A DNA stretch of 64,000 bases, from NCBI GenBank assembly GCA_029255685.2, contig CM055313.2, positions 51,864,579 to 51,928,578 of the forward strand, given 5' to 3'. The position numbers and the translations under genes were made by a program. Positions 56,715 to 64,000 of the stretch are shown here, piece by piece. Numbering within the stretch: position 1 is the first letter of the stretch; each line of letters starts with the position of its first letter. The notes below the pieces were generated by a model, which ran no database searches, was not told the origin of the DNA, and saw only the letters and a program-made list of their open reading frames with translations. Source of the stretch: Silene conica. Lineage: Eukaryota; Streptophyta; Magnoliopsida; Caryophyllales; Caryophyllaceae.

Positions 56715-57901
56715 TGATACGTGCATATACTATACATTTTATTTTGTTTATAATTTTGGCACGTATTTCTATGCATGTTTAGTAGCTTTTAGCTATTTTC
56801 CTCCCGAAATAGTTTACTTTGGCATTTATATGTTTTAAAAGTAGGAACAAGCGAAAGTGAACTAAATCAAGCTTTAATGAAGCTTTAATCGTCCTTTGGA
56901 AGCCATCCTAAGGGACATCACGAGATATGGGTCCGAACTTGAAGTTTTTGAGATGCGTGCAATCTGATCGGGGGCTGAAGAGGAGCAGTAAGCGGTCGAC
57001 CGACCTACCCATGTGGTCGACCGACCAAGGCGCTGTTATAGAAAGGCAGACATACAGCACAAGTGGTCGACCGACCACTATGTCCGGTCGGTCAACCAGT
57101 TCACGGGCTGAGTAGCTTTATTTCTTAATTTCGGTTTAATTGCTAAGCTTGTAATTCTGAAAGACTATTAAGCAAAAGACGGTAATTAGAATTAGGTAAA
57201 GCCTCATTAGTGTAGAATACTTTAGACCTAAGGAGAGAAAACTCCAAATTTCAGATTCGCTCATGGATTTCCGTTTCGTCGTAAGTTTTAATGCAATTAA
57301 TCTTCTTCATTGTTTCAATCTCTTTTCTTTGCTATTCTTGTTGTTTCGATTTATGTTTTGTTCTCTTAAATTGTTATTGCTCGAATATGTTATCTCACAT
57401 GAAGTTCTTTAGATTTGTTTGTTTTAATCTATTGAGTATGGGTAGCTAATTCTTATGATTGGGAATTAGGGGAACCATGGCGAAAATTAGGCTTTATTTG
57501 GTTTAATGATTTGTGTACCGATGTCTATATTTGTGGTTGAATTAATTCTATTAGATTGAAAGATTGGTAGAATTAGTTCAACCATAGATTTGGAATTGCC
57601 TTTGAACGAAAGTTTAGTGCTTTTCTAGGAACCCTAAGACCGTAAGGATTTGGATGAATATTGACCGAAAGGGCTTATTCTTTGTTCTTTGATATTATGT
57701 TCATGAGTTGTTTACCCCTTTTTGACTTACCTTAGCCATGGTGAACCGAAGTTCCCAATCATCTTTTTACCCTTGTTTTAGACCTTTTCTTATTTGGCCA
57801 TCTTAGTTGTTAGTCCCAAACAAACATTCAAACCCCCAATTTTGTTACTTTAATAAACTTTAAATTTACAAACATAATTAGCTGTGTCTCTCTGTGGTTC
57901 G
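56715..57901 (+). mobile_element. Element H: Athila-like LTR piece
   Basis: Begins TGATACGTGCATATAC where the copia match of G stops. It has a GGTCGACC array (56992-57100), a splice-donor-like GTCGTAAGT near 57280, and a tail (CTCTGTGGTTCG) like the end of the D LTR (CTTGTGGTTCG), so it is probably most of an LTR of about 1.2 kb or more. Element I interrupts it; the remainder lies outside the window. Confidence 0.6.
56992..57100 (+). repeat. GGTCGACC palindrome array in H
   Basis: Four variants (GCGGTCGACCGACC, TGGTCGACCGACCA, TGGTCGACCGACCA, CGGTCGGTCAACC) with unlike spacers of 10-45 bp. Confidence 0.85.
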
Positions 57902-58795
57902 TGTTGGGAAATGTGTCCTCAACAATAGTGCGATCACGTAATTAAATCTCATGACGAGAATACGCAAGGGATGATACGAATTATATTAGTCAACTGACCA
58001 ACATTAATCGGTAATGATTGGCTAGCTAGAGTTTGACATTACTCTCGTATGACGGTGGTGGTCAGTTGATCCCTTTAGGTCACACCTTTAGGACAATTCC
58101 CTTAATTGATAAAGTGATCAAATGTATATTGATACGATTTGATCATATTCCTTAAACTCGTATACCGAGAAATCAGAGGTTAAATCTTATTGTAAGATTT
58201 ATGTTTAAAATTGAAGCGTGTCAATTGTTAAACAATAAATGATATTTTTGATATCGAAATTAGAATGAATCGGGTTATAATTAATACAAAGGTTGTAGAT
58301 CGTATTGACGATTATTGTAAATGACCATTTTGTATTAGTAATTACGAATTACTTGTCAGCTTGATAAATGTGATTTATTTAATTTATAAATAATATTTAT
58401 TTGATAAATATGTATGTTTTAAATTAAAACAATTGTATAGTAATATTATAAGATAATATTGATACTAGTTATATTAAGATATATAAATTAGTATACTAAG
58501 TTCATATTATTAGAACTTATACTATTTAAGGAGAAACCGATTTCCAGTCTAGCAACTACAAGGTCTCGGTTCATTAAGGGGTTGTCTTGGTGCATCACAA
58601 AGGAGGTGTTCTTGTTGAACATTGGAGGATCATCCTTGCTAGCATTTGGACCGAGTGTAAGGACTCGAAATCTCTCCCATTTCCGCATAAATTAAGCATG
58701 CATAAGATCATATAAATAAGTTAATTAAAATGTTAATTAAAGTATTTTGATTAGTATGACTATATATTTAGTTTATGAGTAACTAAAACCCAACA
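57902..58795 (+). repeat. 5' LTR of I
   Basis: About 894 bp from TGTTGGGAAATG to AAACCCAACA, so shorter than the F LTR (1224 bp). The U3 block at about 57985-58100 is almost the same as in F. Confidence 0.8.
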
Positions 58796-61239
58796 ATTGG
58801 TATCACAACAACTAGGTTGTTTGCATGCTTTCCGTTTACGTTTTTACGGAGTTATTAAGATAACAAAATAAAATTTGGAATTTCGTTTGATATAAGATAT
58901 GACCGAAATTATTTAGCATGAATACCTACTGTTTCTAAAATGTTTTTAAAATATTTGGAATATATTTTGCATGAATATTGGTTATTGGTATATTAAATCT
59001 CGGTTTTATTAAGTTTTAATGGTTAAAAATTGTTTATTTTGGGAAAAATAGTTAAAATCATCTTTTGGCCGAGATTTTTCAGTATGTTATCACATGTATA
59101 TCCTATGTTATGAATATGCATTTTCGTAAATTATGGACTTATAGAACATGTGAAATGAATTTTAAAGATTAAAATGCAATAAGATGAATAAAAAATGGGT
59201 TAAAATAGTTATATTACGAATTTGACTATAAATATTTATGAGTATGTCACATGCAATATTTAAAATATATGTTGAATTTTCCAGAAATTTATCTCAAATA
59301 TTGCAATATTATAGATTTTTAATGTAAAAATCAGGTAATTAGTGACATTATTTCGACTTTAATAGTTTATGTTGGAATTTGGCCATAAATATTTAACACG
59401 ATGTCATATATATTATTTCCAGCATGTATTAAAATTTCGAGATTTTTATCTTATTTTATGCTTGAGAAATAATTTTAAAGGTTAAAATCGTACGATATAT
59501 GACGTAAATCGTTAAAATTTGCAATAGTTGTTAAAATGGCCGGAAAATTTAACCCATAATAGTCATATATGATATGTTCATCACTAAATTATTCTTGGGA
59601 GCCAAAAGTTTCTGTTTTGATTTAATTTAAAATTGTTAAAAAGTTGGATTTAAAATTGAATAATAAGAGTCATCTAATTAAAATTTCGGTTATTGGGCAG
59701 TGTGTAATTTATTTTTCTGTCCATTTTATGTTCTTAAAGTGTTTTGGAAAGTGTAAAAATATTATTAGTATTTTATTTGCATTTATGGAGTTAATTATTG
59801 AATTTTCCGACTTAAAATGCTCGTTTTACGTATTATTTTCGAAATAAATGATTAAAACCGTATAAATACTAATATTTTAAAGTTCTGAAATTTTAAGAAC
59901 ATTAAAGATTTTTCAAATTTTGAATTTTGAATTTTTCGAAATTTTTATGACTCTTTTGGATTTTTATATTATTTTTCCCGTAAAACAGAGTAATACCGAA
60001 CAATATTGAAATATGTTAAGTTAAGTCATGTTCAAAGTTTGAGTAAGACTAAATTTTGAAACCTATATGACTTGGGATGATTAACTTAAGGATGAATACC
60101 GATTCATTTTATGCATAGTGTTGTTAAACGTTAAAACACGCGATTCCATAAACCGAGGTATACGATAACTATTTTTTTAAATAGGACGATTTGGCTTAGG
60201 ATTTGCATGGTAGTTCATATATTCATAAGCATTGCATATTTTAATTATGAATGTCATGATTTTATTTACGGAATTTTGGGAATTATGTAATTTACTTAGT
60301 ATGGCCTTAGTTTTTAAATCGGTATTTCCCGTAATGTAAGGGGTTACCGATTCGGTTGTAATTTTGTGATCTCGTATCACCCAATTGTAATTTATTTCTA
60401 TTTTATAATGTATAAAGTAGACTAGAAAAGTTTTAATTTTTGTAAATTCCGGAGATCCTTGAAGATGGTGCCATTCGGAAAGGAGTTCCGATCAAGACGG
60501 TGTTTACCTCGAAGTGCGTGCCTCGTGAAGTTCAAGGGACCAAAGGAGTTGGTTTCCGAATTTGTACTTTTATTACTTCTTTTTTAGGAAAGGCCATACT
60601 AGGGTTTATTTTTATGCTTTTATTTTGCTTTTTATTTGTTTGGATGCATAGCCAGATCGTCATATATCGTCTCATGCATTTTTCGATTTAGTCGACCTAG
60701 TCATTTATTTTATCGATAATTCACCGACTTAGTTCAATTAAACGGAGATAGCTAATAATTTGACTAGATCTCTTACATATAAATATTGAGACTTAGCCTT
60801 ACCAAAAAGTATGGACCCATGAATCCCATATTCACAAGAACGTAGGCTCGGCTACACCGGGGTACTAAAATTGTCACGTTGGGTAAGTGGGGTAATAAAG
60901 ATTACACCTTGAAATTTGGTCGATCTCAACGAAGGTATTCGTAACCGTAGTTGCAATAAGTTCGGGCTAAAGACAATTTTTAGAAAATTGTCGACCGAGA
61001 GTTCTAAGGTAGAACCGATTAAAGGGTTAATCCACCAAATTATACCAATACGGGTTGAATCGGCTACACCGTGCCCGGATTAGTATGGGTTTGGGTCTCG
61101 GGATTGTTTACTTAATTGGGTAAGAGATCATTAAGTAAATATACTTAACTGGTTTAAGTTTTTAATTTAAATTATGAATTTTAAAATGATATTGTTTTAT
61201 TTCCTTCATTTTATTGTAGTTTTATTTTCAACATCATCA
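58796..61239 (+). other. Long leader of I
   Basis: About 2.4 kb. The first part is AT-rich and aligns loosely with F. The block 60441-61150 aligns closely with F 21845-22580, including the small frame at 60500-60691 (EVQGTKGVGFRIC). It ends with the acceptor-like TTTTATTGTAG before the gag ATG. Confidence 0.65.
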
Positions 61240-62196
61240 ATGGCAACCAACGCTCCACCTCTCACTAACGTATCATGGCTTCGGTCCTTTATGGATCGTT
61301 GCAAACTCGATAAGCATGGTTCCAATTTTAAGGATTGGGATGCGCAATTACTTTTGGCAGCTCAAGGTGACGATAAGAGTCGTTACCTATCCGAAGCCGC
61401 TCCTCCCACTCCAACCGCTCGTTCCGCGGTCGGAACTCGTGAGGCCTATGAAGCCTACATGAAAGAGTCCTCCGCTCTTAAAAATGTGCTCATCTTCTCC
61501 ATGGAGCCGGATCTCCAAAGGAGTATGATTAAATTGACCACATCGTATGAGATATACACCAAGCTTGCGACCATGTTTTCGCAAACTCCAAGGGTGATCC
61601 AATATGAGGCGGCTTCCGCCTTCTTCGACATTACGTTGAAGGAAGGGCAAAAGATAAGCCCTCATGTGCGCAAACTCGTTGAGCTCGCAGAGACTCTAAA
61701 AGCGCAAGACGTTGATGTTCCCGACTCTCTCATAATTGACCGAGTTCTTCACTCGCTCAATAAGATGGAATCGTATGCACAATTCCGGGTGAATTTTAAT
61801 ATGCGAAACCAAGAGACAACATTGGATGAGTTGCATAAGATGCTCGTCCAAGCCGAAAGGGACATGGGAATTCATGACAGTTCCACCAAGGATGTTTTAA
61901 ACATCGAAAAGAAAGGGAAAACGAGCTTCAAGAAGAATGCCTTTAAAGGCAAGGGCAAGAAAACGTTCAAGCCCAAAGCGACCAAAGAAAAGACCTTTTC
62001 GAAAGGCGTTTCCACCTCATCTTCAAAGGTTGAATACAAGTGCCTTTATTGCACGAGGTTAAGTGTTAGGAAACGGAATTGCCCCAAATACTTGACCGAT
62101 CTCAAAAATGGAAAGGCAACCGCCGTAGTTTATAATTCTCGTTTACTTTCATGTTCTTTTGTTATCTTTTGTATGTCGATACAAGTTGTTGACTAA
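61240..62196 (+). CDS. gag: Gag of element I (copia-type)
   Basis: The ATG at 61240 (MATNAPP) matches the F gag start; an upstream in-frame ATG at 61174 would add 22 residues read from leader sequence and is less likely. The gag domain is clear (SWLRSFMDRC, NFKDWDAQL, LKNVLIFSMEPDLQ, QAERDMG), with a Lys-rich linker and a zinc-knuckle-like region. The C-terminal end differs from F. No pol follows. It is a related gag with family-level divergence; the copy is probably inactive given the truncation of the element by J. Confidence 0.75.
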   Translation: MATNAPPLTNVSWLRSFMDRCKLDKHGSNFKDWDAQLLLAAQGDDKSRYLSEAAPPTPTARSAVGTREAYEAYMKESSALKNVLIFSMEPDLQRSMIKLTTSYEIYTKLATMFSQTPRVIQYEAASAFFDITLKEGQKISPHVRKLVELAETLKAQDVDVPDSLIIDRVLHSLNKMESYAQFRVNFNMRNQETTLDELHKMLVQAERDMGIHDSSTKDVLNIEKKGKTSFKKNAFKGKGKKTFKPKATKEKTFSKGVSTSSSKVEYKCLYCTRLSVRKRNCPKYLTDLKNGKATAVVYNSRLLSCSFVIFCMSIQVVD

Positions 62197-62197
62197 C

Positions 62198-64000
62198 TGT
62201 AATAACCCGAATTATTTCTTTTAAAATATCGAACTTATGGATGAATTATAGTAAGCGATGAGTTATTTATTACGTTAGTCGCTTTATAAGCTTGCGAACA
62301 CTCATGTTTAGATGAGTGTTTTAGTCTTCAGTGGGACTCGAAATGGGAACTAAGGCATTCGATAATAATAGTGGTAGTAGGGTGATAGTAGGAGTCGAAC
62401 TTGGGACCTGCTGGTGTCTCGTGTTGGGCCTCGAATTGTGTGCCAATGTGAGCAGCCCATTCACGTTTCGGAAATAAATCCCTAACACCTTACCCTGCCG
62501 TCATATATAGCATGATGCTACATGCTCTAAACCCTACTCAAAACACATATACAACCACCCAAAAACCTAGCCGCCATATCAGAGAAGGAAAGGAACCTGT
62601 GCACGGTGGGTGTAGGCCGACGTAAGGTGGTTCGAAGTGGCCAGAGACCTGGTATGACCACCACCTTTATGATATTTTCTGGTAACTGTATAGTGTTCGT
62701 CACTTTGTATATGAGTATAGCACGAGTATTTCTCTGTTGTTTTTACATATATTATACTACAATACGTAATGAACATGTGTAGGCTATAAGGAGACCGTCG
62801 TTGGTTGCCTAGGGTCGTCGTAGAGGGTGGTTAAATCTGGTGTCAGGAGGTCGTGTTGCAATGTAATAATTCTGAGTTTACTCTGCGTCTTTTTATTATG
62901 CGTTTCTTTATGAATCTGTAGGTTGTTTTTATGGTCTTCATGTATGGAGTTGGGGTGTGGTTGGGTGTTGTCGAGGGTGGTAGTCACGGTGGATAACGGT
63001 GGCTGGTCAAGGTGGTGTAAGGGGTTGAACAGGGGCTGTCAGGGAGTCGTTTTCTTTCTGGTTTGGGTTTCTGGGTTTTGGTCCGTGTACAGGGGGTGTT
63101 GGGGGTGGTACATCGTTGACTCGGGGGAGATCGACACGATGTTACCACCGTTTCTCTCGAGTCTGGAGTCAAGGGAAGGGTCTGGTGGTGGTGTCGGCTG
63201 TTGGTGGTGGCTTGGCTGGTGTCGAAAGTCTGTCAGAGGATGCGTGGTCAGGAGAAGGGGCGAGTAATCAGGGTTGTTTGAGTGTTTGGTTCGGATCATC
63301 GGCAGCCGGCGAGGGGGCTGCTGGTGGTTGCAGTGGTGGAGGGTGGTTCTGGGCACGGGCTGCGGTAGTTGTCGTGGTAGGTGGCGCGTGTCACGGTGGT
63401 TTCAGGGCTGTTGGTGGCGGGTTGTCGGGCTGTTGTTGTGTCGGGTGTTGTTTGGTGTTGTTTTATTATTCTTTTTATTATTATTATTATTATTAACATT
63501 ATTACTATTTTTATTATTTCTATTTTATTTGGTTTTAGAATATTTGTTATTATGATGTAATATATTATTTATGGCAAATATAATTAGTATTTATGGTATA
63601 GCATTTTATTTATGGTAAAGATTTAGATTTGAATTTCAAAACCCAAGTGTTTATTTATTTTTAGGAGTTGCTATTTTTAGAAGCTACTATATTTAGAAAG
63701 TTACTATTTTGGGTAACTCGGTTGTTGGGAAGCTTTCTAAATATAGGAAGTGTCTATAAATAGAGTGTGTACATGTATTACGAGCATTAGGAAAGTATTA
63801 ATTAAAGTAATACTTATTTAGGTGGAAGTTTCCGTGTGGAGCATTTTTAGAAGCAGTCGCGCAGTTATCATTTCTTCTGCATTTTGAGGTAGGGGAGACT
63901 TCTGATATATGATGATGTGCAAACCGTTCATAATTTTTGTTAAGCATATTTGTTATATATTATCATGTGATGTTTATACTGTGCATTTATATCATACTGT
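62198..64000 (+). mobile_element. Element J: start of a long LTR
   Basis: Begins TGTAATAACCCGAATT exactly where the match between I and F stops. It is at least 1.8 kb and runs off the window. It holds a GGT/GTG-rich stretch at about 62900-63440, a TTATTA run at 63470-63500, and a TATA box at 63755-63762. There is no gene: the opposite-strand and forward frames in the GGT-rich stretch are low-complexity by-products. The likely class is gypsy, by the TGTAATA-ACCC terminus; this is a weak inference. Confidence 0.6.
63755..63762 (+). promoter_or_regulatory. TATA box of the J LTR
   Basis: TATAAATA in the context TGTCTATAAATAGAGTG, about 1.56 kb into J. It suggests J is transcribed on the plus strand. 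Confidence 0.55.

Larger units (their letters stand above)
57902..62197 (+). mobile_element. Element I: divergent gag-only relative of F, left part
   Basis: 5' LTR 57902-58795, primer-site-like sequence from 58798 (TGGTATCA), long leader, gag, then cut by J at 62198. It matches F in LTR start (TGTTGGGAAATGTGTCCTCAAC), U3, leader block and gag, but is much more diverged than the two F bodies are from each other. No pol. The copy looks aged. The candidate target duplication GTTCG (57897-57901) cannot be checked in the window. Confidence 0.8.

Noticed and set aside
62900-63500. Several overlapping frames on both strands in J
   Set aside because: GGT/GTG-rich low-complexity sequence within an LTR; products are Gly/Trp/Val or Thr/His/Pro runs with no domain.
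1-64000. Search for host genes, tRNA, rRNA or a new enzyme system
   Set aside because: Every sizeable frame that I could assign belongs to a retroelement, and the long gaps are LTRs, leaders or 3' UTRs. No host gene could be supported.

Overview
This window is plant nuclear DNA, from a eudicot by the overall style of the elements. Caryophyllales is only a guess. I recognise no host gene, tRNA or rRNA. Almost all of the 64 kb is a nest of retroelements. The evidence is initiator-Met and Asp tRNA primer sites, TG...CA long terminal repeats (LTRs), 5-bp target duplications, copia and gypsy proteins, and one L1-type LINE with a poly(A) end. Divergence figures below are counts by eye.

Layout. D (41381-55919) is the outermost element of the left part: a pol-less, Athila-like element whose right end lies in an old copia fragment, G (55920-56714). 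B (1928-41380, minus strand, about 3-kb LTRs, also pol-less) sits in D's 5' LTR. Four insertions sit in B. A (1-1927) is in its left LTR. C, a 12.8-kb Athila-like element with gag, pol and a third ORF (5075-17882), is in its interior. F, a gag-only copia-like element in tandem form LTR-body-LTR-body-LTR (18980-34191), and an L1 LINE (35897-40590) are in its right LTR. E, a copia element with one uninterrupted 1344-codon frame (46745-55442, minus), is in D's 3' LTR. To the right, H (56715-57901) is an Athila-like LTR piece; it is cut by I (57902-62197), a divergent relative of F, which is cut by J (62198-64000), the start of another long LTR.

The order of nesting agrees with LTR divergence: D about 6%, B about 2.6%, E about 1.2%, F about 1%, C about 0.5%. 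F and I look like non-autonomous relatives of copia elements of E's kind: gag, U3 and 3' UTR all match.

The most unusual signals are these. (1) Three families of short palindromic motifs form loose arrays with unlike spacers in LTRs and untranslated regions; two of the families occur in more than one element lineage. (2) F's middle LTR is a hybrid of its outer LTRs, the footprint of unequal crossing-over. (3) E's LTRs contain a duplicated polypurine-tract/LTR junction. (4) F and I share a strongly conserved leader block. (5) A 79-bp module is shared by the LTRs of B and D in opposite orientation relative to each element.
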